The notes under the pieces were generated by a model, which was not told the origin of the DNA, did not search any database, and saw only the letters and a program-made list of their open reading frames with translations. The translations under genes were made by a program, and so were the position numbers. Shown here one piece after another: positions 50,221 through 60,100 of a stretch of DNA of 64,000 bases. The stretch's first letter is position 1; every line of letters starts with the position of its first letter. Source of the DNA: Bacteroidota bacterium (GTDB lineage Bacteria > Bacteroidota > Ignavibacteria > Tepidaquicellales > Tepidaquicellaceae); NCBI GenBank assembly GCA_018266835.1, contig JAFDZP010000003.1, positions 314,345 through 378,344 on the forward strand, written 5' to 3'.

Positions 50221-51984
50221 TTATTTTACTAAAACCATATTCCGCGTTTCTGAATAATTTGTAGTAATGAACTTATAGAAATAAACTCCTGAAGATAAAT
50301 TTGTCCCGTCAAAATTAATTTCGTAATACCCTGCCGGTCTTATATCGTTAATAAGCGAGCTTACTTCTTTTCCCAGTGAATCGTAAATCTTCAAAGAAGC
50401 AAAATCTTTTTTAGGCAGGGTAAAAGAAATTTTAGTTGCCGGGTTAAATGGATTTGGAAAATTTTGATTAAGTTTATACTTTTCAGGTTGAATGTTAGTA
50501 TTATTTGAAACTCCCACTAAAGCGCTTTGTCCTTCAATTGCTTTATAGAATTTATTCACAGCTACATTGGTAAATACACTTGTATTGCCTGACTGCCATT
50601 CAATTTTTACAGAATCAATTACTGTCGCATTACCAAGACCGAAATGCTGCTCAAGATTTTGTGTACAATAACCTTCCTGACCGCTTACTACTCGTGACTG
50701 CCATACACTTTCTCCGTTTATTGTGGCTTTTACTCTTATCTTTGTTCCAATTGCAGAGCGATTGGTTGTAACTCCCTGCAGCTTAAACTCTGCCCATTTG
50801 TTTCCATTTGAATTATCATTTCTGAATAAGGCATTCAGTTCATTTTCCTGATAAGTTTTTGCACACATTATATCAAGATCGCCGTCTCTATCGTAATCAC
50901 CCCATGCAAATCCGTAAGTATATCCGCCATCTGAGGTTAATGGACCAGCATTTACTTTTTGAAAGGAAGCAGTCCCCGTTTCCATTTTCATATTTCTGTA
51001 TAGCTTATTATTCAATTGTGAACCTCCATAAGCCTGAGTAACAAACATGTCTAAGTCACCGTCATTGTCATAATCTCCCCATCCTGTAATAGCATTGTAA
51101 CCGACTTCATTTACAATAGTATCGTTTGTAACAGAAGTGTAAGACCAGTTTCCGTTATTATTATATAGGGCATTTTTATGTCCAAAGTTTGCAAGGAAAG
51201 CATCAAAGTCACCATCGTTATCATAGTCCCCCCAGCTTGCGCTCCACCAGTTACCTTGTGTTTGAGTAAGGGCAGTTGTAGTTACTTTTACAAAAACGCC
51301 TGCCCCATCATTTCTGTAAAAAGAATTTATATTATTATTTTCGTGACATACAAATAAATCAGCATCACCGTCGTTATCTGCATCAACCCAGTTTGCGCCG
51401 CGGGATGAATCCACTTCTGTCACAACTATTCCTGTATCTATTTTTTGAAAATTTGAAGAGCCAAGATTTTTATAAAGAAAATTTTTGGAAGCTCCGGCGC
51501 TATTTGTAACATACAAGTCAATCAAACCATCATTGTTATAATCTCCCCATGTACATGTTTCTGAAAAAGCTGCAACAGAAGAAATCGGATTTGTGCTGAG
51601 AAATGTAAAATTTCCGCTGCCATTATTCTGGAATAGAAAATCTATCTGATTCCACCATGTCGCAACACACAAGTCGATGTTGCCATCATTGTTAAAGTCA
51701 CCCCAGCTGCTGCCATCTGCTTTCATGGAAGCAGTAACAATAGGACCGGTTGTAATCTTTGTGAAGACTCCGTTACCGTCATTGTGATAGAGGTATGGAG
51801 TTGCTCCTGCAGAGGGACCACGAGAGATGAATAAATCGAGAAGGCCATCGTTATCGTAATCAACCCAGTTAACGCTTCGAGAGGCTGTGCCATCCAGACT
51901 TGGGGCAGCCGTTGTTAATTTTGTAAATGATTGTGAATATGCGTTTGAGAGGGTAAACAGCAATAAGAATAGTAATATTTTCAT
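50221..51984 (-). CDS. T9SS-secreted FG-GAP/VCBS repeat protein with ASPIC/UnbV domain
   Basis: A 587-residue secreted protein with signal peptide MKILLFLLLFTLSNAYS. About seven FG-GAP-like repeats carry the Ca-binding loop 'DYDNDGDLD' (NWVDYDNDGLLDLFIS, WGDYDNDGDFDAFLANFG, GDYDRDGDLDIMCAKTYQ), making a seven-bladed propeller. An ASPIC/UnbV domain follows at about residues 400-480 (RSAIGTKIRVKATINGE, QNLEQHFGLGNATVIDSVKI). A T9SS type A sorting domain ends the protein (LNQNFPNPFNPATKI ... RNMVLVK). This architecture belongs to the CRTAC1-like family found on bacterial surfaces; ligand unknown. It is convergent with the kinase gene, with 1 base between stops. Confidence 0.93.
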   Translation of the reverse strand: MKILLFLLLFTLSNAYSQSFTKLTTAAPSLDGTASRSVNWVDYDNDGLLDLFISRGPSAGATPYLYHNDGNGVFTKITTGPIVTASMKADGSSWGDFNNDGNIDLCVATWWNQIDFLFQNNGSGNFTFLSTNPISSVAAFSETCTWGDYNNDGLIDLYVTNSAGASKNFLYKNLGSSNFQKIDTGIVVTEVDSSRGANWVDADNDGDADLFVCHENNNINSFYRNDGAGVFVKVTTTALTQTQGNWWSASWGDYDNDGDFDAFLANFGHKNALYNNNGNWSYTSVTNDTIVNEVGYNAITGWGDYDNDGDLDMFVTQAYGGSQLNNKLYRNMKMETGTASFQKVNAGPLTSDGGYTYGFAWGDYDRDGDLDIMCAKTYQENELNALFRNDNSNGNKWAEFKLQGVTTNRSAIGTKIRVKATINGESVWQSRVVSGQEGYCTQNLEQHFGLGNATVIDSVKIEWQSGNTSVFTNVAVNKFYKAIEGQSALVGVSNNTNIQPEKYKLNQNFPNPFNPATKISFTLPKKDFASLKIYDSLGKEVSSLINDIRPAGYYEINFDGTNLSSGVYFYKFITTNYSETRNMVLVK

Positions 51985-52135
51985 TTAATTTTAATTTGAC
52001 GAAATCTAAAAATTTTCATTCAGAGAATTAATAACATTCTGCCTTTATTCATATACTTCTAATATGAATATTATATATATTTTATCAATTTTAGTTAGAT
52101 ATTTATAATTTTTAGTAATTTTATCATAGTTTTCA

Positions 52136-53620
52136 ATGAAAGCTTCACTTAACCTTTATAACTTAATAAAATCCCTTACAAAATCAGAAAAAAGATACTT
52201 CAATCTTAATTATTTGCAAAAATCCGATGATAAGAATTATGGGAAATTATTCAAAGAAATAGAGCTGCAATCCGTGAAGGTAAAATACGATGAAGAAGAG
52301 ATAAAACGAAAGTTTAAAAATGAACTATTTATTAAACAGTTAACTTTTACAAAAAATTATCTTCACAATCTTATAGTAAAATCCCTTATAAGTTTTTATT
52401 CAAAAAATAATTTAGAAAGCGAATTATATAATCTAATTTTAGCATCTAAAATATTTTTTAAAAAATCATTGTTTGATGATTACTTCATAGCATTAGAGAA
52501 AGCAAAAATCTTAGCGGAACGGACTGAAAAATTCGGAACTCTGATTGAAGTTATTAAACAACAGATGAAACTTGTAAGATTAAAAAGCAGAAAAAAATAC
52601 AAAAGAAGAAACCTGTATAACGAAGAGCAGGAAGCAATTAAAAAGATTGAAAATATTTCGGCATATAGCAAGCTGCTTAATACATTTTACAGTATTACAA
52701 AAATTCCGGACTATGCCAGAAGCAAGATATTATATAAGGAAGCTTTAAAAATATTCGATAATAAACTTTTATCATCCGAAAAATATGCATTATCTGAAAC
52801 TGCAAAAGATTTGTATTACCTTTTATTATTATATAAGAATGAACTATTAGAGAACAATGCAGCTTTATTTGAGATCTCAGGTAAAAGATATGAATCATAT
52901 AGAAGGAATAAAGATGTTTTTAAGAGTGACCCGGAAGATAAAGATTTAAGCCTCAGTTATAATCTGCTGCATTACTCCCTGATAGCCGGTAAAATTATTT
53001 TTTTTAATTCAGCCATTAAAGAATTTGAATATAAGTTTATTAATGAGAAAAATTTAGCAGTTCAATCTGAATCTAATTATTTTTATTTGCAGCTTCTCAG
53101 TGAATTATATTATAAGCAAAATAAAATGAAGGAGTGTTTATCATTTGCAGATAAAGTTTTTGATTATCTCAGAAGTGACGAAGCAATACAAAATAAAGAC
53201 GAACTGCTCTCATATTATTTTACCTATGCAAAAATAAACTTTGAATGTAAAAATTATTTAAAGGCTTTGGAAGTATTGGGAATAATTATTACTCATGAAT
53301 ACAAAGACGTCAGGTATGATATACTTTCCTATGCGCATTTTCTTGAGTTATTCATTCATTACGAATTAAAAAATTATCAGTTAGTCTCCAGCTATATTCG
53401 CTCCCTAACAAGAAAACTTTCCATTCATAAAGAAAAAGATTTAAGCGAAAAAATAATTCTTAATTTTTTTTCTGAACTGATATCAGAAAATAAAATTGAT
53501 GAGGAATACGTTCTAAAAAAGTATTATAAAAAATTTCAATTGCTTAAAAAAAATAAATACGAGAGAGTCTTTTACAATGAACTTCCAATAGATAAATGGA
53601 TAGCAAAAAAAATCTCTTGA
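52136..53620 (+). CDS. Conserved helical protein of unknown function
   Basis: A 494-residue, lysine-rich, all-helical protein with no signal peptide and no membrane span. It opens with LYNLIKSLTKSEKRYFNLNY, continues with KRKFKNELFIKQLTFTKNYL and HNLIVKSLISFYSKNN, and the second half has TPR-like helix pairs (NYFYLQLLSELYYKQNKMKE, YYFTYAKINFECKNYLKALE). I recall similar N-termini ('L..SLsKSEKRYFK') among uncharacterised Bacteroidota proteins, but no function is known to me. It is a stand-alone gene, downstream of a divergent secreted-protein gene. Confidence 0.75.
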   Translation: MKASLNLYNLIKSLTKSEKRYFNLNYLQKSDDKNYGKLFKEIELQSVKVKYDEEEIKRKFKNELFIKQLTFTKNYLHNLIVKSLISFYSKNNLESELYNLILASKIFFKKSLFDDYFIALEKAKILAERTEKFGTLIEVIKQQMKLVRLKSRKKYKRRNLYNEEQEAIKKIENISAYSKLLNTFYSITKIPDYARSKILYKEALKIFDNKLLSSEKYALSETAKDLYYLLLLYKNELLENNAALFEISGKRYESYRRNKDVFKSDPEDKDLSLSYNLLHYSLIAGKIIFFNSAIKEFEYKFINEKNLAVQSESNYFYLQLLSELYYKQNKMKECLSFADKVFDYLRSDEAIQNKDELLSYYFTYAKINFECKNYLKALEVLGIIITHEYKDVRYDILSYAHFLELFIHYELKNYQLVSSYIRSLTRKLSIHKEKDLSEKIILNFFSELISENKIDEEYVLKKYYKKFQLLKKNKYERVFYNELPIDKWIAKKIS

Positions 53621-53737
53621 CAAATAAAATTAAATCTTATATGTTTGTTGTAGTTTGAGCTACGACATTGAAACTAACTCAAACTTAGGGGCACAGCGTT
53701 TAGATTTACCATTTATTAATTCAAAAAATTTTGACCC

Positions 53738-53842
53738 ATGAAAACTCAAAAAAGTTTAAAAAAAGATAGTTTCGAATACGGTTCTATCTTAGTAGTAATC
53801 ACACTTTTAGTGGTTTTAGTCGTAGGTTTCATCGCGAAATAA
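53738..53842 (+). CDS. Small membrane peptide, 34 residues
   Basis: An ORF read as MKTQKSLKKDSFEYG followed by SILVVITLLVVLVVGFIAK: a basic N-terminus and one strongly hydrophobic span. A terminator hairpin follows 14 bases after the stop, so the unit ends here and the peptide is the only product between two genes. The start has no clear Shine-Dalgarno site. The family is not recognised. Small single-span peptides of this type often modulate membrane complexes, but nothing here shows which. Confidence 0.5.
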   Translation: MKTQKSLKKDSFEYGSILVVITLLVVLVVGFIAK

Positions 53843-53855
53843 TTTTCGGGGACGA

Positions 53856-53902
53856 GGATATACCGATTGCAGAAGTTATTGTGGTTGGTATATCCATTTT
53901 TT
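53856..53902 (+). terminator. Terminator after the small membrane peptide gene
   Basis: GGATATACC (53856-53864) pairs with GGTATATCC (53887-53895) around a 22-base loop, followed by ATTTTTT. Stem perfect over 9 bases. Confidence 0.7.
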
Positions 53903-53937
53903 AAAAGAGTTTATTTAACCAATACAATATATTTATC

Positions 53938-54582
53938 ATGAAAAAAATCTTATTCCTTCTTGTTTTTACCGTAATAGTTTCTGCAAGCTCATTTGCTACA
54001 ACAAGAACTATTACAGTTGCTAATTTCAGTTTCACTCCTTCAACAGTTAATGCTTTTGTTGGCGATACCATTAAATTTCAATGGTCAAACGGTTCACATA
54101 CCACTACTTGTGACGGAACAAACGGTACAACAAGACCTGCGGGAGCAGCTGCATGGAATTCAACTATGTCAAGCAGCACACCGACATTTCTTTATAAAAT
54201 AACTACTGCAGGAAATTATCACTATGTATGTTTACCTCATGCTCCTGATATGGCAGGTGATATTATTGCAACAGTATCCGGTATAAACGAAATTACTTCA
54301 ATAGCAGATGTATTCAGCCTTGCTCAGAACTACCCGAACCCTTTTAATCCAACAACAAAGATTAATTTCAGCATTCCAAAAGCAGGATTTGTTTCTTTAA
54401 AAGTATATGATATACTAGGAAACGAAGTGAGCAATCTTGTAAATGAAAATCTTTCATCAGGAACATACTCAGTTGATTTCAATGCAGCTTCAACAGGTAA
54501 TGCACTTTCAAGCGGAGTTTACTTCTACAGATTACAAAGCGCAGATTTCACTGAAGTAAGAAGAATGTACTTAGTAAAATAA
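53938..54582 (+). CDS. T9SS-secreted cupredoxin (blue copper protein), copy 1
   Basis: A 214-residue protein. A signal peptide ends ASSFA. Residues 22-115 are a cupredoxin domain with a complete type 1 copper site by eye: His54 (NGSHTTTC), Cys98, His101 and Met105 in YHYVCLPHAPDMAG. The second domain, from about residue 125, is a T9SS type A sorting domain (LAQNYPNPFNPTTKINFS ... SGVYFYRLQSADF ... RRMYLVK). This suggests a copper electron carrier or copper-binding protein fixed to the cell surface or released. It is a tandem duplicate of the gene at 54772. Partner enzyme unknown. Confidence 0.9.
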   Translation: MKKILFLLVFTVIVSASSFATTRTITVANFSFTPSTVNAFVGDTIKFQWSNGSHTTTCDGTNGTTRPAGAAAWNSTMSSSTPTFLYKITTAGNYHYVCLPHAPDMAGDIIATVSGINEITSIADVFSLAQNYPNPFNPTTKINFSIPKAGFVSLKVYDILGNEVSNLVNENLSSGTYSVDFNAASTGNALSSGVYFYRLQSADFTEVRRMYLVK

Positions 54583-54603
54583 TATTATTGTTCTTTTCCT
54601 TTT

Positions 54604-54639
54604 AAAAGCGGAGTTTTATATAAAACTTCGCTTTTTTTG
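54604..54639 (+). terminator. Terminator after cupredoxin copy 1
   Basis: A 14-base stem with one G-U type mismatch, AAAGCGGAGTTTTA (54605-54618) with TAAAACTTCGCTTT (54621-54634), running into a T tract. Confidence 0.85.
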
Positions 54640-54771
54640 TATTTGAAAAATTCTATAACAAGTTTACTAAGAAGTTTATTGTAAAATAATTTTCTAAGAA
54701 ACGAATATATCCTTCTGACAAAACCTCGGGATATATTTTTTTTATCAAAGAAACATAAATAATCAACTGAC

Positions 54772-55419
54772 ATGAAAAAAATACTTTTGCTGTGTATTTT
54801 TATTGCGTTAACTGTCTCCAGCTCTTTTGCAACTGTCAGGACAGTCAGCGTTATGGATAACTTTTTTACTCCCGCAAATTTAAGTGCATCCGTAGGAGAT
54901 ACAATTAAATTTGTTATCGGCGGAACACGCGTACATACAACAACGTGCAATAACACCGGAGGTACATCACATCCTCCCGGAGCTGCTGATTGGGATGCTC
55001 CAGTCTCAAGTGTAGATCCAATATTCATGTATAAAATAACTACTGCAGGAAGTTATCATTATATTTGCACAGTGCACGGGCCAAGCATGGCAGGCGATAT
55101 AACAGCAACAGTTTCAGGTGTTAATGAAATTACTTCAATTGCAGATGTTTTCAGTCTTGCACAGAACTTCCCTAATCCATTTAACCCGACAACAAAGATA
55201 AATTTCAGCATTCCAAAAGCAGGTTACGTATCGTTAAAAGTATTTGATATACTTGGAAATGAAGTAAGCAATCTTGTAAATGAAAATCTTTCATCGGGAA
55301 CTTACTCAGTTGATTTCAATGCAGCTTCAACAGGTAATGCACTTTCAAGCGGAGTTTATTTTTACAGACTGCAAAGCGCAGAGTTTACTGAAGTAAAAAA
55401 AATGTATTTAGTTAAATAA
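54772..55419 (+). CDS. T9SS-secreted cupredoxin (blue copper protein), copy 2
   Basis: A 215-residue paralogue of the previous cupredoxin, 189 bases downstream and separated from it by a terminator. Signal peptide to VSSSFA. Copper ligands are retained: His55 (TRVHTTTC), Cys99, His102 and Met106 in YHYICTVHGPSMAG. The loop between the first His and the rest differs (NNTGGTSHPPGAADWDA), which may tune the copper site. The sorting domain is nearly the same as in copy 1 (LAQNFPNPFNPTTKINFS ... KKMYLVK). Each copy has its own terminator, so they can be expressed separately. Confidence 0.9.
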   Translation: MKKILLLCIFIALTVSSSFATVRTVSVMDNFFTPANLSASVGDTIKFVIGGTRVHTTTCNNTGGTSHPPGAADWDAPVSSVDPIFMYKITTAGSYHYICTVHGPSMAGDITATVSGVNEITSIADVFSLAQNFPNPFNPTTKINFSIPKAGYVSLKVFDILGNEVSNLVNENLSSGTYSVDFNAASTGNALSSGVYFYRLQSAEFTEVKKMYLVK

Positions 55420-55443
55420 TTTCTACCATTCATTTTCCTTTTT

Positions 55444-55477
55444 AAAAAGCGAAGCTTAATATAGTTTCGCTTTTTTT
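55444..55477 (+). terminator. Terminator after cupredoxin copy 2
   Basis: AAAAAGCGAA (55444-55453) pairs with TTCGCTTTTT (55466-55475), 12-base loop, followed by further T residues. Confidence 0.85.
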
Positions 55478-55557
55478 ATTAAAAAACCACAATAAGAATT
55501 TCAAATAGATTGTAATTACATTACAGTTTTTTTATTTTAATTAAATTTTTTCCTAAG

Positions 55558-55599
55558 GCGCGATTGGCGGAACTGGCAGACGCACTAGACTTAGGATCT
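55558..55599 (+). pseudogene. 5' half of tRNA-Leu (UAG), truncated after the anticodon loop
   Basis: The 42 bases read as a normal class II tRNA-Leu start: acceptor strand GCGCGAT, then TGGCGGAACTGGCAGACG (D arm), anticodon stem CTAGA and loop CTTAGGA with anticodon UAG (55592-55594). Homology stops after TCT on the 3' side of the anticodon stem; the following bases (CACCGCCCCC...) do not pair and no variable arm, T arm or acceptor 3' strand is found before 57118. The break inside the anticodon arm, with an integrase 184 bases downstream, points to an attachment-site remnant. Confidence 0.75.
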
Positions 55600-55682
55600 C
55601 ACCGCCCCCTTTTTCACATTAAAAAGCCTTTTTTTAGTCAAATTTCAAAACATTTAAATTACTGTTTTTTTAATACCTATAT

Positions 55683-55770
55683 TTGGTGAGCATTTGTCTC
55701 CACTAAATAGTTGCTTTATTAATTCTAACTATTTTCATATAATTTGGTAGCAATTTGATAGCTACTAAAA
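55683..55770. repeat. Two related repeats between the tRNA fragment and the integrase
   Basis: TTTGGTGAGCATTTG...CCACTAAA begins near 55682 and TTTGGTAGCAATTTG...GCTACTAAA near 55743. They are imperfect direct repeats, and the second is also an inverted repeat (TTGGTAGC/GCTACTAA with one mismatch). They are candidates for integrase arm sites or an operator. Confidence 0.35.
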
Positions 55771-55783
55771 AAATTTTTCCCGT

Positions 55784-56833
55784 ATGAGCATATATCGTAT
55801 GAGCATATATATCATAAAAAAGTCAGGTCATTATTACCTTTTAGAAAAGAATCATGGGAAATTTATTAACCAAATTTCCACAGGAATTCCCTATGTAAAT
55901 AATTCTAAACGAATTCCAAAAGAAGTTATAGAGAAAAAAGATGAGTATATTCGCAATAAAGAAAAACTCGTTAAACTAAAATCTAAAGTACTTGCTCAAG
56001 ATTAAAAAAAGAATATCTGGAATCTTGTCTTCCTCCAATAAAAACTCCTAAAACATATAAAGGTATCGAAGCTTGCTTTAACGAATTCATTAGAGTTTGC
56101 GGAGATAAATACTTACATGAATTTACTAATCGGGATATAGATAATTTTTTTATCTTACAAAGTTAATCACACAAGTGTTCATACTGCTCATAGAATAAGA
56201 AGAACTCTACGTCCGGCTTTTAAAAAAGCTATTCGATGGGGATACTTAAAAACTAATCCTTGGACAGATAGTTTGAAAATAAATATTCCCGAACCCGACC
56301 CTAAATATTTCACTAAAGAAGAATTTGAGAAAATGATTGCATATTGCGATAATGAAGTTTTAAAAGATGCTTTTACATGGGCAGTTTTCACCGGTGTACG
56401 TGAAGCTGAACTAATAAAAGCTAAGCCAAGTGATGTTAATGTTTACAAAAGAATTATGAAAGTTTATTCCACTGTTTCAAACCCTAATAAAGATAAAGAC
56501 TCCAGGGAAATCGAAATGCATAAAAGATTAATTCCAATATTTGAAAAATATAAATCTCAAGAATTTATTTTTTTGAATCCTAATACGAATATGCAATTTA
56601 CTGCGAGAGCATTATTAGATGGAGTTACAAAGGCTTGTAAAAAAGCAGGACTCAAACATTTTACATTTAAAGATTTAAGAAGTATCTATGCTACTTGGCT
56701 AATTAATGCGGATGCTCCTTTAAAATGGATATCACAACAAATGGGACACTCAAGTCTATCTATCACTGAAAAACACTATGCGAAATATATAACTAAAGAA
56801 TTTAGAGGAGAAATAGATAAGTTAAATTTTTAA
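55784..56833 (+). pseudogene. Tyrosine recombinase (phage-type integrase) broken by two frameshifts
   Basis: Three consecutive frames rebuild one integrase. Frame 1 (55784 to about 56005) gives the arm-binding start IYIIKKSGHYYLLEKNHGKF. A shift at a run of seven A near 56004-56010 leads to KKEYLESCLPPIKTPKTYKG and NEFIRVCGDKYLHEFTNRDI. A second shift at a run of seven T near 56144-56151 leads to RRTLRPAFKKAIRWGYLKTN and the catalytic domain (56273-56833 as an uninterrupted ORF): Arg in FTGVREAELIK, KDLRSIYATWL, MGHSS and the nucleophile region EKHYAKY. The first His of the usual HxxR box is Lys. A 15-base tandem duplication (CGTATGAGCATATAT, 55781-55810) lies at the start. Both shifts are in homopolymers, so sequencing error is possible. 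Confidence 0.8.
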
Positions 56834-57061
56834 AATTATTGAATAAAATACTGTTGAAATTTCATTACTCTTATTTCGATATTAAGAAAATCTGACAGGT
56901 AATAACAATTTTATTATTGAAAAACGAACGCTACGGATAATTTTATACGAAAGAATGACAACAATGAAGTTTTAATGGTTTATTGTTACCCTTCATAAAT
57001 CTGAAATTCTGGATAAATGATAACTTAGAATTATCAATTATTAGACTTGCAATTAATAAAA

Positions 57062-57093
57062 AAAGAGCTGAAGAACTTAACCCTCAGCTCTTT
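57062..57093 (-). terminator. Terminator after the 1604-residue gene
   Basis: AAAGAGCTGA (57062-57071) pairs with TCAGCTCTTT (57084-57093); on the minus strand the stem is followed by a run of U (57055-57064 region). It lies 26 bases past the stop at 57119. Confidence 0.85.
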
Positions 57094-57118
57094 CAATATC
57101 ATCACATTTTATTTCTAA

Positions 57119-60100
57119 TTACTTCACAAGTACCATACGTTTAGTATCAACAAATTCCCCCGCTTGTATGCGGTAAAAATATATTCCGCTTGCCATCATA
57201 TACTTGCTTGCATTAAAGTCTACTGTATATGTGCCGGCATCTTTAGTTTCATTTACAAGCTCCGCTATTTCTCTTCCGAGCAAATCATAAATTTTCATTG
57301 ATACAAATCCTGCATTCTTAAGTTCGTAATTTATCTTTGTTGTAGGATTGAACGGATTTGGATAATTCTGGTTCAGCTTGTAATCATACGCCACTTCAGG
57401 TGTTGTCTTTGATTGTGGTATATCTGCCGGATGACTGTCCAGAGCGAGTATCTTCTTTAAATCATTCTGCATCATGTTTACCTGCTCGTCTGTATTATTT
57501 ATCTTCTCTACTTTTATCAGCTCTTTTAATAACATCATCTTTTTATATTCAGCTGCCTCGCTTTGGTTTGCCTGATTGTTCAATACTTTCTCTTCGAGTG
57601 ATTTTAATCTCGTCTTTTCTTTCTGTCCGTTTATCTCAAGTGAGTTTACAATATTATTTGTAATCACTTTCCTGTCTTCCTTTGTAAATTTCTTTCCGCT
57701 GTTTTTATCTTTACCGTCTTTTGGACCATCCTTCGGACCGTCATTATTTTCAATATTATCTTCAATCATACTAATTAGTCTTTCATGCTGCTGCTCTTTG
57801 CTTAACTGCTCATTATTACTGAATGTATTTTCACTTTCTCCGCCTCCTTTACCGGTTCCTTTGGCAGATATTTGCAGCTGAAGATTTATATACTCCCACT
57901 TTGCTCCAAGACCTGCTGTTGAACTTAGATTTTTTTCCATTATTGCTTTATATCCGCTTAAAGCAGACTCATATTCTCCAAGATTTACTTTACATTTCTG
58001 TATGTAATAGAACATCTCGTTTATTATCAGCTTATTCTCAGGATGAGTCTGTATGTAGGATTCATAATAAGTTTTTAAATCAGACATGCTGCTTACTGTA
58101 TTGATGATGCTTTGTGGTTTGCTGTCAGCATTGCTTCTTATATTCTCCTGCTTTGTCGTCTTACCGTTTCTTACTTTCGAGTCGGACTGTGTATTAATTG
58201 TCTTCACTATTGTCTGCTTGGTATTTACAAGCCTACCATTAGATAATGCAACACAGTGAAGAAGTTTTCTTACAGCATCCACCGAATACATATTCTCTAC
58301 ACCCAGCTCTAGTATACTTTTACATTTATCTGCCGCTACGGAATAATCATTCTTCTTTAATGCTGTCTTCATTTCTGCATAAAGCTCGGAAGATTTTTTA
58401 TCTTTATCTTCATTTGATGATGTTCCAATAATGGATGCATTATCTGTTTTTAACGGAGCTGTTCGTTTCTTCTCTTTTGTTTCTGCATTATCCTGACGGT
58501 TATTTTTAGCCAGCATAATTGAGCCGGGGCAGTTAAAATCCAGCAGTCTGAAGTATACCGGTGTTGTGTTATCACTGAGCTTTACATTATACTTTACATG
58601 AGCGCTGTCCATACTTGATCCAAAATTATTAGTTGTAAAACAATTACCATGTCCGTCTTCCGAAGTATCTGTTCGGGTGCTTGGATAATTGCCTGCAAAA
58701 AAATAATTAGTACTTGTATCCTGTTTATTAAATATATTTCCACCATTATGAACATCCATATAAGAATCAATCATATCAACGCATCTTCCCGTACTTGTAT
58801 AAAAAGTATTGAACCCTCCGATATTTGAGCTTGCATCAAGTATTGAAGTACTTTCAGTGAGAACCGGTTTATAAGCGGTTATATAGTTACCCCACAAATC
58901 AACTGAGGAATGATAAGCATACACACCATAACTATTATTCTTAATCTGATTGTTATAAATAGAAACATGATTGATATACTGAGTTATTACTCCAACTCCT
59001 GCACCTATTTCATTATTAAAATAATTGTAGCTGAGATTATAGCTTCCTGATAGTGAGGAGTTGGATGCTATGTTTACTGAGTAATAATAGTTATGGCAAT
59101 TAATCGAATCATGGTCCATATTTAATACCGGACTCGATACTCCCCCTGTATAAATTGCCAGTACACCACTGGCACTCGTACTCTCAGAATTAACCGGACT
59201 TATTCTGGCATGTGTAATATTTATACTTGGAGAGTTTATTATATACAGAGTGTATTCGTGGTTTTCACTGTTTTCTTTTCGCACGTCTGATATCCTCGTG
59301 TAGTTCATATTAACAGTTGTGCTGTCAAACTTCATTCCCAACCACATTGCTCCGGTCTTTGCTTTTAAATTTGAAAATGCAATAGTAGGATCAGGATTAT
59401 TGGCCAGTGAAGGCAAAACACCGCTGGTAAATGTTCCTCTGTGCATTATAATCTGAGTACTATCGGCAAAGTCAATATTTACACCTTGCTCAAATGTAAG
59501 ATTATATCCATTAGTCAGAACAGTGCCGTTACAGTTAAAAGATTTATTACTTAAATATTCATTTGTTACAAATGTTCCACCAGCTTTCATTACAGGAACT
59601 ACTTTGTACAATTTTCCCTGTCCCGGGTTATACCATCCTAAATTAATAAATGTTGAAACCGTTTTATCAAATGTAGCAACTGTTGTATCAGCTTCAACAT
59701 CTATAATTTTCCAGTTATTGAAATGGTTGAATGAACTTGAGTTTGCATTAAATTTTATCTGAACTGTTCTTCCACCGCTGGGATTTCCTGCCGATAAAGG
59801 GGAACATCTTCTATTAACTACCATAAAATATCTTGTATCTGCACTGTCATTATTAAATACAGATGCCTGAATATACCGACTTGAAGAACTGTCCTGATGC
59901 GATGCAGAATCCCTCGTAATGAAATCGTTTAGGAAAGTTTCTGAAGTCATCAGGATTTTTTCTAAACGATAAATATAAGACTTCGTATCATCGTCATGAA
60001 AACTCATTAGATACGGTTCCCATTTCCTTATTAGTCTACCTAAAGCTTTATATTTTTCAAATTTTAATTGCCCATAAGCATTTTGTACTCTTGGAACGGG

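Noticed and set aside
54585..55028. 147-codon minus-strand ORF across the second cupredoxin gene
   Set aside because: It is antisense to a clear cupredoxin reading frame and includes the terminator region; it reads as a shadow.
55558..55620. Group I intron in tRNA-Leu as explanation for the split tRNA
   Set aside because: Known introns interrupt tRNA-Leu(UAA) at the anticodon; here the break is after position 41 of a UAG tRNA, no 3' exon is found, and an integrase follows.
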